Assembly: GCF_001610875.1 (NCBI RefSeq)
Contig: NZ_CP011272.1
Coordinates: 5,127,988 to 5,191,987, forward strand
Direction of reading: 5' to 3'
Source: Pirellula sp. SH-Sr6A
GTDB taxonomy: Bacteria; Planctomycetota; Planctomycetia; Pirellulales; Pirellulaceae
Length of the DNA stretch: 64,000 bases
Part shown: positions 45,243-53,888 of the stretch, one piece after another
How positions within the stretch are numbered: the stretch's first letter is position 1
Layout: every line of letters starts with the position of its first letter
Position numbers and translations under genes: made by a program
The notes under the pieces: model-generated
Database searches by the model: none
The model's input: the letters and a program-made list of their open reading frames with translations, nothing else
Told to the model about the DNA's origin: nothing

Positions 45243-47285
45243 TCATGCGGGCCCGGCAGCAACCAGTGTTTCCACCGCTTCGCTTTCCATGACTTCAATT
45301 CCTTCGGATGGCAACGCGTCCCAATTCGCTCCGCAATGCTCGCAACTCGCGAGTTCAACTCGACGACGTCGATGACAGGCGCTGCAACACTCATACACTG
45401 CAAGTGGATATATTGCGAACGCGGCAAGCGGCACTCCCAGTCCAAACAAAACTGCAAGCAAGCACCAAAGCAACGTCTGCCTTGGTCTCAGTCCTCGATG
45501 CCGAGATACGAAGAATATCAAAGCGGTAGAGACCATCATCTGGAGGAAGAGAGGTATATAGTCATTCGTATTGAAATCGAAAAACGATTGCGTGAGGATT
45601 AAACTGCCAATGGTCAGCACGGGGGGCAAGGCCCCAAATACAAACAAGGATTCGCTCCGAACACGTCCCAAGGACGCCAGCGTTTCACGAGGCAGGACGA
45701 ATGTATATTCTCGCGTCTTACCTGCTGTACTACGAGTCACATGGAAATAGCGCTGCATTGCATAGCCATCCAAGTAACTCCAGTTCTCGCTATCGAGATA
45801 CCAGAGAAAGCCCCCAGATTTCCCATCTATTTTGAGCGTCGACTCCAACGTAAACTGCTTGGGCTGGATGCCAGCCTCAGCCACGTCGCTCTTGTAGATT
45901 CGTACGGAATCTCCAGACTGCACGGCAAATCGCTCAATCCCCCCTTTTACGGGGAAGCCAATGGAATCGATCGATTCCTCGATCAATGTCTCGATAGTTC
46001 GCTTCTGCAACTCGACGCGTTTGATTCCGTCACTGGTCACAAATGCCCATTCTGCCAATCGATCGAATTGAGCTGACGTAGGATGCGCACGTTCCGAACT
46101 GAAAGGAACGGAGGGATAGAAAGAAGCTAACGTCAAAAACCGAGGGATTCTTAGGAAGGGAGTCCCGCGAGACTCGTTGGGGAGCGACACCGCGTCGGAC
46201 GCGATGACATAATCCAAAACCATCCCCAGAACTGGATTTACCTGGTAAACCAACAGGTATCCCGATGGATCGAAGTACATTTGCCGTTGCCCATCATGAC
46301 TCGCTTGCACAAATGTCGGATCGAACTGGTTCTCCGGAACTCGCAAGGAGTTAATCGAGAAATGGGTCCCGAAGTCAGAAATCGCGATACCTTCCGGTTT
46401 TGAATCGGATGAGTCAGTCATCGGAATCGATTCCAGCACTTCGTTTATTCCGCCTCGGTTTCGTGCAGAACTGCGAATCGCATAGATAGGTATTCCATCC
46501 TTATCGAATTCAATCGTTGGATACATGTAGGCGACTTGATCAAGAAAATGAAGGGGCAAAAGACCCACAGCGCCAACGATCAAAATGCTCGATGAGAGGA
46601 GTACGGAATTCGTGGCCAGCGACATGGATCGAAGCCGAGTCGGCTCCAGTTCACTCGGTTTCCTCACAAACGAGTGACGTGCGGCAAAGGCCATCACAAG
46701 CGCGGATATGCAAGATAAGGCATAAACCAACACCGTCACGATCATTGATGCGTGGATGTGCAGGATGAACGACAAACAGCTGCCTCCGATGGCCGTTGCC
46801 AACGGCAACAAACGAGTTCCAAACCAGTTGGATGGCCGGCAAGCGATGGCGATTCCTGCGAAATAGAAACTCGTGCCCGTAACGATCACCAAGAAAGCAG
46901 GAACCAATTGCCATGGGCTGACTGGCAAACGGACTGGACCGATCGATGCAAGATAGATCGCGAGTGCACTGAAGGGAATCAACATCCCCAACCCGTAAAC
47001 TATCAGCCCAACCAGGATGCGTATTCGAAAAATCTGATCCGGAGAGATCGCACGATTTATCAAAAAGGCTCGAGCAGCCTCACGCTCATCAGGTAAAAAC
47101 GTTACCAGACTCAAGAACGAACCGTAGAGAAGGGAAGTTAACCACGCGATCATGGTTAACTGACTGGATAAACTCGGAGCGTGAATCGTGCGAGAAACAT
47201 AAATCAAGATCACGCCGAGCAACGCTATTCCCATCGGAAGCCATCGGACTGCGTCTCGGATTTCTTTTCGCAGCAAAGCGTTCAT
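45243..47285 (-). CDS. Large ABC-transporter-associated membrane protein with C-terminal zinc ribbon
   Basis: A 680-residue membrane protein. Residues 15-220 contain about six transmembrane segments, in the ABC-2 permease style (MNALLRKEIRDAVRWLPMGIA at the start). A long extracytoplasmic domain follows to about residue 540, then more membrane segments. The final 50 residues hold two CxxC pairs (C635-C638 and C649-C652) forming a zinc ribbon. It starts 26 bp after the ATPase gene on the same strand, with a GntR regulator before that. It probably works as the permease of the YtrA-like operon; the extracytoplasmic domain is not recognised. Confidence 0.75.
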   Translation of the reverse strand: MNALLRKEIRDAVRWLPMGIALLGVILIYVSRTIHAPSLSSQLTMIAWLTSLLYGSFLSLVTFLPDEREAARAFLINRAISPDQIFRIRILVGLIVYGLGMLIPFSALAIYLASIGPVRLPVSPWQLVPAFLVIVTGTSFYFAGIAIACRPSNWFGTRLLPLATAIGGSCLSFILHIHASMIVTVLVYALSCISALVMAFAARHSFVRKPSELEPTRLRSMSLATNSVLLSSSILIVGAVGLLPLHFLDQVAYMYPTIEFDKDGIPIYAIRSSARNRGGINEVLESIPMTDSSDSKPEGIAISDFGTHFSINSLRVPENQFDPTFVQASHDGQRQMYFDPSGYLLVYQVNPVLGMVLDYVIASDAVSLPNESRGTPFLRIPRFLTLASFYPSVPFSSERAHPTSAQFDRLAEWAFVTSDGIKRVELQKRTIETLIEESIDSIGFPVKGGIERFAVQSGDSVRIYKSDVAEAGIQPKQFTLESTLKIDGKSGGFLWYLDSENWSYLDGYAMQRYFHVTRSTAGKTREYTFVLPRETLASLGRVRSESLFVFGALPPVLTIGSLILTQSFFDFNTNDYIPLFLQMMVSTALIFFVSRHRGLRPRQTLLWCLLAVLFGLGVPLAAFAIYPLAVYECCSACHRRRRVELASCEHCGANWDALPSEGIEVMESEAVETLVAAGPA

Positions 47286-47311
47286 TGCATTCTTCCTTTT
47301 CTAACTCTGAC

Positions 47312-48247
47312 TTAACGGGTTGAAGTGGCTGTCGCGCTGTTCCCTAAGAACGAATGCGAGCTTCGCGAACGAGATAGATAAGCGACAACACATTCATCAA
47401 AAGACGAATCGCTTCGACTCAGCGATGGACCGCCGATTCGCACCATTGCGGCTTCCGATTCTTGGTCCACGTCGACAACAGCCATCGTTAGCCTTCTCCC
47501 TGTTTGGTAGGCATGAATCAGACCGGGAACGCAGGGTACCTGACGAGTCTCCCCGCTGGTATCGCATGACCAAATGGATACCCTTTCCAAGAATGCAGAT
47601 ACGGTGCTGTTCACGAGAATACGACCGTCCACCATTACAAGCACGCGATCCGTCACGCGTTCGATGTCATCCAGCAGATGGCTACTTAAGAGAACGGTAC
47701 GGGAATCATCTTCCATAAACTCAAGGATTGTTTCATTGAGAGCTCGCCGTGAAACAGGATCCAACCCCAAAGCGGGATCATCCAATATCAAAAGCTCCGG
47801 AATACTGCTCATGGTCAATGCAATCGATACTCCCGCGCGCTGACCGCGGCTGAGTGTTCGAATGCGAGCGGTAGGACGAATCCCAAATCGATCAATCGTA
47901 TTTTGAAACAGAGTCGGATTCCAATTCGGAAATGAATCCGATTGCAGTTGCTCTGAGTCGCGAACGGTCATGCTGCCGTAGGCGAAGTGCCCTTCAATGG
48001 TATAGCCAATCCGAGCTCGAACACTGGGAGTCAGAATGGTGCTGTCAACACCGAGAACCGAGCAAGTACCCCGGGTTGGAGCTAGCAGCCCCATCAGCAT
48101 CTTGATCAACGTTGATTTACCAGCTCCATTGAGCCCCAGCAGACCTGTCACGGTTCCAACTGGAAGATCAAAGGACACCTGCCGAACGGTAGGCGTTTTA
48201 CCAAAGTATCGAGTCAGATTGTTAGCAGAAATTGCGATCGGCTTCAT
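47312..48247 (-). CDS. ABC transporter ATP-binding protein, YtrB-like
   Basis: A 311-residue ABC ATPase. The Walker A motif GLNGAGKST is intact. The signature is LSRGQRAGVSIAL instead of LSGGQ, and the Walker B reads LLILDDPALGLDP, with Asp where most have the catalytic Glu. This Asp is common in the Ytr/CcmA-like branch, so activity cannot be ruled out. Its position between the GntR gene and the large membrane protein supports a transport function. The gap to the GntR gene is 65 bp. Confidence 0.88.
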   Translation of the reverse strand: MKPIAISANNLTRYFGKTPTVRQVSFDLPVGTVTGLLGLNGAGKSTLIKMLMGLLAPTRGTCSVLGVDSTILTPSVRARIGYTIEGHFAYGSMTVRDSEQLQSDSFPNWNPTLFQNTIDRFGIRPTARIRTLSRGQRAGVSIALTMSSIPELLILDDPALGLDPVSRRALNETILEFMEDDSRTVLLSSHLLDDIERVTDRVLVMVDGRILVNSTVSAFLERVSIWSCDTSGETRQVPCVPGLIHAYQTGRRLTMAVVDVDQESEAAMVRIGGPSLSRSDSSFDECVVAYLSRSRSSHSFLGNSATATSTR

Positions 48248-48312
48248 CGATTCGCCCCTTCCTTGTGAATGAAAACGGAAAGAAAAGTGCCAATGTCGGC
48301 CATCACGTCGAT

Positions 48313-48711
48313 CTAATCGCTCGCGGGCTTCAAATTGTTTTCAAAGCGTTCCTGTAAACGCTGAACGATTACTTCGCGCTCAATATCCAACGTGACCGCT
48401 TGATTCACCAGCTGTTCGATGTATTCATCAATCCGCCGCAAACGCTCCGCTTTGGTGTACACCTGCCGCCGCTTGGCAACAAAGTAACCTTTGCCCGCCT
48501 GCGTTTCTAGAAATCCGCGATCTACTAACTCGGCATACGCTTTCGCCACCGTGTTAGGATTTATCACCAACTCACGAGCCAATTGCCGAACGCTAGGAAC
48601 CGAAACTCCCACTGATAATTCGCCCGAAGCAACGCCTCGTGTTATCTGGTCGACAATCTGGCGGTAAATGGGCGAGGTACTCCCCGCCACGATCCGAATT
48701 GTGAAAGCCAT
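48313..48711 (-). CDS. GntR-family regulator, YtrA type
   Basis: A 132-residue repressor-like protein. An N-terminal winged helix covers residues ~8-78 (PIYRQIVDQITRGVASGEL, then the recognition part SVRQLARELVINPNTVAKAYAEL, and GKGYFVAK). A short C-terminal helical stretch of about 50 residues replaces a ligand domain, as in YtrA. The ATG at 48711 is preferred to the longer frame to 48771, which would run through the operator candidate. It is the first gene of the regulator-ATPase-permease unit and likely controls it. Confidence 0.9.
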   Translation of the reverse strand: MAFTIRIVAGSTSPIYRQIVDQITRGVASGELSVGVSVPSVRQLARELVINPNTVAKAYAELVDRGFLETQAGKGYFVAKRRQVYTKAERLRRIDEYIEQLVNQAVTLDIEREVIVQRLQERFENNLKPASD

Positions 48712-48728
48712 GCGTCCCTCCGTATCTT

Positions 48729-48751
48729 CTGTACTACATGTAATAATACAG
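48729..48751. promoter_or_regulatory. Operator candidate for the GntR/YtrA regulator
   Basis: CTGTA (48729-48733), 13 bases, then TACAG (48747-48751) form a symmetric site whose inner TA pairs also match, centred on 48740. It lies 18 bp upstream of the regulator's start codon. YtrA-type proteins bind palindromes with a similar 13-bp spacing, so autoregulation is plausible. Confidence 0.55.
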
Positions 48752-49027
48752 TTTTGAATCCGCACAGTCAAGCCACTTTGACGTTTTGATCTGGATTCTT
48801 CCGAGTGCCAACGGAGGGGAGGGCCCTAGACCAGTGAAAGGGGAATCGAGACTATCCAAGTACAGAGCCCCATGAAATCGCTGCTGCCTGGCCGAGCATT
48901 TTTGAATTGGACAGAGCGGCGAAACTTGACGCGTTCGGGGCCATTCGTCAGGCTAACGGGATGCAATGATTTCCGCTCGGGACAACCGTTTACCTAATTT
49001 TCTCAACGCAACTTAGACGAACAAACT
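48752..49027. other. Intergenic region between GntR and DUF1697 genes
   Basis: About 276 bp between the operator candidate and the DUF1697 start. The divergent promoters for both units are expected here. No gene, repeat or RNA was identified. Confidence 0.4.
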
Positions 49028-49567
49028 ATGCAGACCTGGGTCGCATTGCTCCGCGGCATTAACGTCGGGGGCCGAAATAGGATGTCGATGTCGGATCTGG
49101 CTACCACGTTCGAGTCCGCAGACTGTCATTCCGTCCGCACCTACATCCAAAGCGGCAACGTTGTCTTTTCGTCTTCCTCCCGATCGAAACGTGACCTCAA
49201 CAAAAAGTTGAGTAACGCCATCGAGGGCAAGTTCGGTTTTCGTCCCCATGTGTTTCTGCTGACGGCAGCGGACTTTCGTGATGCTGTCGCTAAAAATCCA
49301 TTCGCGGAGTCGGTGGCTGAACCCAAGTCGCTTCATTTCTTCTTTCTCGATGCCATACCGGAATCACCAAACCCAACCGACATAGTGGAACTCGCGGCGC
49401 CCACCGAGCGCTTTCAGTTGATTGGAAACGTGTTCTACTTGCATGCACCGGACGGCATAGGACGATCGAAACTCGCTGCAGGTGTCGAACGAAGACTTGG
49501 TGTCCCTACGACGGCTCGAAACTTCACCACAATCCAAAACCTGGTCTCCTTGCTGGCGGTCGATTGA
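49028..49567 (+). CDS. DUF1697-domain protein
   Basis: A 179-residue protein of the DUF1697 family, recognised by WVALLRGINVGGRNRMSM at the start, YIQSGNVVFSS, and the central FGFRPHVFLLTAADF. The C-terminal GIGRSKLA and PTTARNFTTIQNLV are typical. The function is unknown. It has a weak ribosome-binding site and stands alone, flanked by long non-coding stretches, which fits an accessory gene. Confidence 0.88.
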   Translation: MQTWVALLRGINVGGRNRMSMSDLATTFESADCHSVRTYIQSGNVVFSSSSRSKRDLNKKLSNAIEGKFGFRPHVFLLTAADFRDAVAKNPFAESVAEPKSLHFFFLDAIPESPNPTDIVELAAPTERFQLIGNVFYLHAPDGIGRSKLAAGVERRLGVPTTARNFTTIQNLVSLLAVD

Positions 49568-49961
49568 TCCACACCGCGAAACGGAAGACAATATACGTCA
49601 CACCTTTGCAGGGACTGCCCCCCTATATCGCCATCCCTCACATCCGAGAGGAGATGTAGCTCTCCTAGTTCGAGAAACGCATCTCTAGGGGGCTTCCTCG
49701 TGGATTAGCATCAACGATCCAATCGATGGAGTCGCCACCCATTCTAAAACTATTGCTGCGATTTGGATTCGTACCGAGATCCGACTCGATTGTGTATTCG
49801 AATCGCAGTATGAAAATCGCAGCTCAGGTATAGTGAACGAGACGACCAAGAGCGGCCTGACCTCGATGCTGAGAACGATGGTGCGGCACGCCGACGGTGG
49901 TCTCTCGTCGTGCCCCCATTCCTTTTGGTAGCAAGAGCGCCTTAACGCAAGGAACGTAACA
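49568..49961. other. Non-coding stretch between DUF1697 and a small membrane protein
   Basis: About 394 bp without a convincing gene. A 114-codon minus-strand frame crosses it, but it overlaps the next gene and has no family character. No repeat or RNA gene was recognised. AAGGA near its end is the ribosome-binding site of the next gene. Confidence 0.4.
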
Positions 49962-50417
49962 ATGCCCTCGTCAGAAGATTTCAAGCAACACGACTCACAA
50001 AAATGGCTTGGACTGGTTGGAATATTCACAAGTCATCTGATCGCTTTTTGTGTGCTCTACCTAACGCTGACGAGATTTGTTCCAAGCCTCAAGCTACATT
50101 ACGCGAGCAATGGGGTAACGCTAACACCCGTATATAATCGTATTGAACACATCTCCGATCTCTTTGTCGCCTACTCGCTGATCTCGTTGGCAATCATCGC
50201 CGCGAACGCACTGATCATCGTGATGGTGTCCAAGTATCAACCTCGTTGGCTCTCAACCTATTCCCACTTGGTTCATTCTTGCCTCGCAGTCGCGTTGTTG
50301 TTTTCTTTTGCCTGGATGCTGAACCCGCTTTTCTCGACCGTCATGCCCACCGGGAATCTTGCAATCCCAGCGGCAATCACACAGTCTGAACAAGCGAGCG
50401 AATCCGCAAATCAATGA
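49962..50417 (+). CDS. Hypothetical membrane protein
   Basis: A 151-residue protein with three hydrophobic segments (about residues 15-38, 66-90 and 103-122), separated by hydrophilic loops. AAGGA lies at a good distance from the ATG. Composition is typical of a small inner-membrane protein. No family was recognised and no neighbour suggests a role. Confidence 0.6.
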   Translation: MPSSEDFKQHDSQKWLGLVGIFTSHLIAFCVLYLTLTRFVPSLKLHYASNGVTLTPVYNRIEHISDLFVAYSLISLAIIAANALIIVMVSKYQPRWLSTYSHLVHSCLAVALLFSFAWMLNPLFSTVMPTGNLAIPAAITQSEQASESANQ

Positions 50418-50746
50418 GGCTGAACAAGGAGGTCGTAACGCAATTCATGAGAAGAAAATAGAACGCACCAACCTTTGAGTGGTTCAAGGTGAGTGGCTAG
50501 CGTTTTTCTCGCCAACGCGCCGAGACGCAAAAGAAGATCGCATAGCGCCCTTCGAAGCTCTCGTCCTCTTGGAATTTGTAAAGTTATCAACCGTAACGAT
50601 ACTCTCACCTCACCGATACCCCTTAAGGTGTTCTGGGGACTCCCATTGAAAAACAGGTAACCACCAATGCGACAACAATCGGGCTTTATTGCATCCGCGA
50701 CCTCGCTAGCTCCGCTCGACAGCATGATTACTTTGGAAAGAGCGTT
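50418..50746. other. Non-coding stretch with dispersed repeat-like sequence
   Basis: A 329-bp region. A 26-bp segment at 50505-50530 matches 54026-54051 with three differences (core GCGCC.AGACGCAA), so it belongs to a repeat also present in the 54-kb array. A 104-codon minus-strand frame covers the region; its translation (RGRELRRALCDLLLRLGALA) appears to be a by-product of the repeat, not a gene. Confidence 0.5.
50505..50530 (+). repeat. Dispersed 26-bp repeat, copy near 50.5 kb
   Basis: This segment is 23/26 identical to 54026-54051. Both begin TTTCTCGC and end AGACGCAA. The other, more degenerate copies in the array start GAGGTTTC and continue GCGCGAAGGCGCAA (near 54450, 54720 and 55130). 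Confidence 0.6.
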
Positions 50747-51361
50747 TCAGCTTTGCCACAGGAACTTCGCTTTGTCTCTGCAATCGGTGCAAGCGAAAAC
50801 ATAGCCGGCGCCACCACCACCAAAATTAATCCCTCCGCCACCACGCTCTTCCAGCAATGCAACAAATCTCATTCGAGAACCGCAGTCGCACTCGGGGGTC
50901 TCATCGGCCTGAATCCAAAGAGGATCTCCGCCGATTTTGCCAAGCACCAACTCGTTCTCGTTGACGGCGTCGACGTAGTTATCGTCGTCCGTTTGATCTT
51001 TCACGCTTGAATCATAAGGCTTCAAGCTAACGAAGGTTTCTAGCGGGAGAACCGTTTCTCCATTTTCCGGTGCATGGATTTGGACTGATCCTGGAGTAGC
51101 GACAACGACCGCATTGCCGCCTGAGTTCGCATCCCAGTCATTGCACATTCCGGGATCGTTCTGGCACATAAAGATCAGTAAAGATTCGGGCCGCGAATTC
51201 CAAATCGGATCGGTTGAATCCGACAACATGATTTGTGCGACAAACTGCATGGACCGGCTGCATGCGCGACAAACGGGCCACTTGAAGCCTGAGACGTCCA
51301 TTGGAAGTCCACCAATTTTTGTCCTCGAGGGAATCTCGGAATTCTCGATTAGTAGGCCCAT
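50747..51361 (-). CDS. DUF1963/YwqG-like protein
   Basis: A 204-residue cytosolic protein. The ATG at 51361 has GAGG at the right distance; the longer frame to 51454 adds 31 residues. The stretch KIGGLPMDVSGFKWPVCRACSRSMQFVAQI is the YwqG/DUF1963 pattern, broken here for length. Further marks are ESLLIFMCQNDPGMC and the C-terminal pair of CxC/CxxC (CDCGSRM and CTDC), a zinc-ribbon-like end. YwqG-family proteins are often linked to toxin immunity, but no toxin is visible here. Confidence 0.68.
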   Translation of the reverse strand: MGLLIENSEIPSRTKIGGLPMDVSGFKWPVCRACSRSMQFVAQIMLSDSTDPIWNSRPESLLIFMCQNDPGMCNDWDANSGGNAVVVATPGSVQIHAPENGETVLPLETFVSLKPYDSSVKDQTDDDNYVDAVNENELVLGKIGGDPLWIQADETPECDCGSRMRFVALLEERGGGGINFGGGGAGYVFACTDCRDKAKFLWQS

Positions 51362-52134
51362 AATTTTTACCTCAGATGGATGGAGAAAACGAACGTCTTG
51401 CATCACCGATTTTCCGTCAGAGATGCCTTCATCCTGCAAACGCACGAGCCCCACACAGGTGCATGCGATTGTTCAGTACCATTCGCTTGCTTTCAGTAAC
51501 TAGTTCCGAATTCTGACGCTGGGTGGGGCGAAACACCGGATGATTCTATCGAATCCTGCAGAGCTATTCAAATCCGCGGCGGTCACGGAACACCCCGGCT
51601 CCCTAATTGGATCGAGCACGAAGAGTTGACTCGGCGCAAATCAAAACAGCCCGAAAGTTGTTCGCGCGTTCCATGACTCAAGCCATTTTTTGCTTTGTGG
51701 TCACAAGACCGATTGGCAGTCAAAGCAAGTTGTATGCAGGTGGTGATGTCCACAACTCCCCGTCACGAATAAACGTTTCCATGAATTTCGAAGCAGGTAT
51801 TGGTACTCGATAATACAGAGGTCGCCTTGTGTGCGTGCGTCTTCCAGTCTCGTTTCTTCTGCAAACCAAATTCTTCACCCGGGCGATCCAGTCAATGTCG
51901 AAACGCTTTGCTAGGCAATTCGGAAAAGGTCGCCAACCATGCCTTCCTTCGTGTAGAGATCCCACACGCGGACGCGCCAATTGACAGGAAATTCTATCGA
52001 CGCGTTTCTCGCCATCCGTACAAGAGATAGCACAACAGCAACGTTTGCGGTGCGAAAGAGAAGCAATCGAATGGAGTTGTTTCGTGGTTGTCGCATTGTG
52101 CAAGCAAGGGTGGCGATCACCATGTCGCCGAAAG
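51362..52134. other. Mostly non-coding region with a possible gene remnant
   Basis: A 773-bp stretch between the YwqG-like and a membrane-protein gene. Minus-strand frames that look protein-like overlap in two registers between 51720 and 52123. No complete gene, tRNA or mobile element was recognised in the rest. Confidence 0.35.
51720..52123 (-). pseudogene. Possible frameshifted remnant of a small gene
   Basis: On the minus strand, one frame reads ...IEFPVNWRVRVWDLYTKEG and ends at 51911. A second frame continues as FDIDWIARVKNLVCRRNE, then YYRVPIPASKFMETFIRDGE to 51720. Joining the two by one frame change would give about 130 residues. The second part faintly recalls the start of DUF2971 proteins, but this is weak. 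The ends are not defined. Confidence 0.2.
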
Positions 52135-52617
52135 TTACGGATCCAAGTTACCCATGACCTGCGAGCTAGAATTGTCAATCGGTTCCTCGTTTATTCGTTT
52201 CACGCGATCGCGCTTCGAAGCTTGGTCGATGAAGTGTCCCCCTATGATCATGGCTGCGATCGTTACAGTCATAAAGCACCAGTGGTACCAGCGCCAAGGT
52301 TTATTTATAGGGTGCTCCAGCACGAATCTGTCGAACGTATAAAAACAAAGTGTCAATAGTAATATGACTCCCAGGAACACAAGAAGGCGTATTGTCCATG
52401 GATTCCCTTCAATCGTTTCGATTCGAGAACCAGAGACTGGGGTCGTTTTTCGAACGTATCCCCACATCCCTAGCAACACAAAAGGCCCCGCACAGGAGTA
52501 ATACTGGCCAGTGAGACCAATGCAAAGTCCAGCGACAATCACTGCGGCGACTGTCCCGAATGCAAACAGGCGATCCCATCGTCTTCGAGTGAACAAAATG
52601 GTGTGCGGTTGAGTCAT
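52135..52617 (-). CDS. Hypothetical membrane protein
   Basis: A 160-residue protein with four hydrophobic segments: FGTVAAVIVAGLCIGLTG (about 19-36), CAGPFVLLGMWGY, RLLVFLGVILLLTLCFYTF (about 77-95) and WCFMTVTIAAMIIGG (about 113-127). The C-terminal tail is charged. No family was recognised. The gene stops just after the remnant region and begins 54 bp from the left end of the IS element; it is not interrupted. Confidence 0.62.
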   Translation of the reverse strand: MTQPHTILFTRRRWDRLFAFGTVAAVIVAGLCIGLTGQYYSCAGPFVLLGMWGYVRKTTPVSGSRIETIEGNPWTIRLLVFLGVILLLTLCFYTFDRFVLEHPINKPWRWYHWCFMTVTIAAMIIGGHFIDQASKRDRVKRINEEPIDNSSSQVMGNLDP

Positions 52618-52670
52618 GTCGATCTAGATTGGACTCTACGTTGATGCCACGATATCGAGGCGGTAACCTA

Positions 52671-52688
52671 GGCTCTGTTTGAAAACTG
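52671..52688 (+). repeat. IS left terminal inverted repeat
   Basis: GGCTCTGTTTGAAAACTG; matches the inverse of the right end at 17 of 18 positions. It is preceded by TA, the presumed target duplication. Confidence 0.9.
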
Positions 52689-52748
52689 GTGTTTTCGTAA
52701 CTTTGCGAATTTGCGATAATCGACGGATCGCCAATCAAGGAGGATACG

Positions 52749-53590
52749 ATGGCACGTCACAGATTAACCGATTTGCAATGGGAATGCATCGAGGAACTGT
52801 TTCCGTCTCCGAAGACAACGGGGCGGCCTCCTACGAACTACCGCTTAGCGTTTGATGCCATTCTTTGGATTCTGCGCACCGGATCGCCTTGGCGCGATCT
52901 CCCTGAAGAATTTGGGAAGTGGAGAACTATCTACGGCCTCTACGATAAATGGAACGGTGATGGAACCCTTGACGCTGTTCTGAATAAGCTTCGTTCAGCT
53001 CGCATTGATGATGGTGCAATCGATAGTGATCTATGGTGTGTCGATGGGAGCGTCATCCGTGCCCATCGATGTGCTTCTGGCGGTGGAAAAAGGGGGCGCC
53101 AGACGAGCCAGCTGATCATGCACTAGGCCGTTCGCGAGGCGGATATTCAACCAAAATCCATCTTCTCGTGGATGGCATGGGCAATCCTCTGGCATTCACC
53201 ATTACGGGAGGGCAAGCTCATGAGACCACAGCACTGCTCGAGGTCCTCGAGAAGGCCGACAACGATCTTCATGACAGCGAAGGTCGCCCGGTTGCTTGGC
53301 CAGTGAATCTTGCAGGAGATAAAGGTTATCGAGCCGAATGGATCGACGAGACGCTCATCGATCTTGGAATCAATCCGATCATCCCGTCGAAGTCGAATGA
53401 AGATCGCGACGCACGAACGGCACAATTCGACGGGGATTGTTATCGACGCCGGAATATTGTCGAACGCTCCATAGGTTGGCTCAAAGAGTGTCGACGCGTC
53501 TTTTCGCGATTCGAGAAGACCGCCATTAACTACGCTGGGATGATTAAAATGGCGATGATCGAACGATTCCTCCGAATGATGTGTAGTTAA
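52749..53590 (+). CDS. IS5-family transposase, expressed by -1 frameshift
   Basis: A DDE transposase in two overlapping frames: the first runs 52749-53126 and the second is open to 53590. A -1 shift at the A5G5 run (53087-53096) would join GGGK of the first frame to GAPDEPADHALGRSRGGY of the second, giving about 280 residues, normal for the group. Catalytic residues are the Asp in CVDGSVIRAH, the Asp in LAGDKGY, and the Glu in VERSIGWLKECRR. The AAAAAGG stretch is a plausible slippery site. A true frameshift mutation cannot be excluded, but a two-frame layout is usual here. Confidence 0.87.
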
Positions 53591-53608
53591 CAGTTTTCAA
53601 ACAGTGCC
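53591..53608 (-). repeat. IS right terminal inverted repeat
   Basis: On the minus strand it reads GGCACTGTTTGAAAACTG. It is followed on the plus strand by TA, the presumed target duplication. Confidence 0.9.
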
Positions 53609-53610
53609 TA

Positions 53611-53888
53611 GTCACCGCTAGGAATTGGTAATTACTAATCTTAATTCATCAAGGACGCCAGTTAATCGCCCCGTTCAAGGACTATTCGCGTTGGCATCCG
53701 TCTTTTCCACGATGCGAAAACCCCGGCTTCTCACATCGTCGACTCTATTGCCGAAATCTTGAGCGGACGTTGACCACTTCGAGTGTTTCACTCGGCCACC
53801 TAGTAAATGACACTTACAATTAGCGGTCGCCGGCCAAGCGAGATTGGAGTGGACTGCCAACTGGTCGAGAGCAGGTCCGTTAGGTGAC
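53611..53888. other. Region between the IS and the repeat array
   Basis: About 278 bp with no convincing gene. A minus-strand frame ends here with STSAQDFGNRVDDVRSRGFR, which could be the tail of a lost gene, but its upstream part consists of array repeats. Confidence 0.3.

Larger units (their letters stand above)
52671..53608 (+). mobile_element. IS5-family insertion sequence (IS427-like), 938 bp, apparently complete
   Basis: The element is bounded by 18-bp terminal inverted repeats: GGCTCTGTTTGAAAACTG at the left, and its inverse with one change at the right. TA at 52669-52670 and 53609-53610 is the target duplication. Inside is one transposase gene split over two frames, as in the IS427 group of IS5. 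Both ends are sharp, which suggests a recent, possibly active copy. Confidence 0.9.

Noticed and set aside
49620-49700. tRNA gene
   Set aside because: A TTCGA element is present, but no acceptor stem or cloverleaf could be drawn around it.
49685-50029. 114-codon minus-strand gene
   Set aside because: It overlaps the better supported membrane-protein gene at 49962 and has no recognisable features.
50411-50725. 104-codon minus-strand gene
   Set aside because: The region contains a copy of a dispersed repeat, and the translation looks like a repeat by-product.
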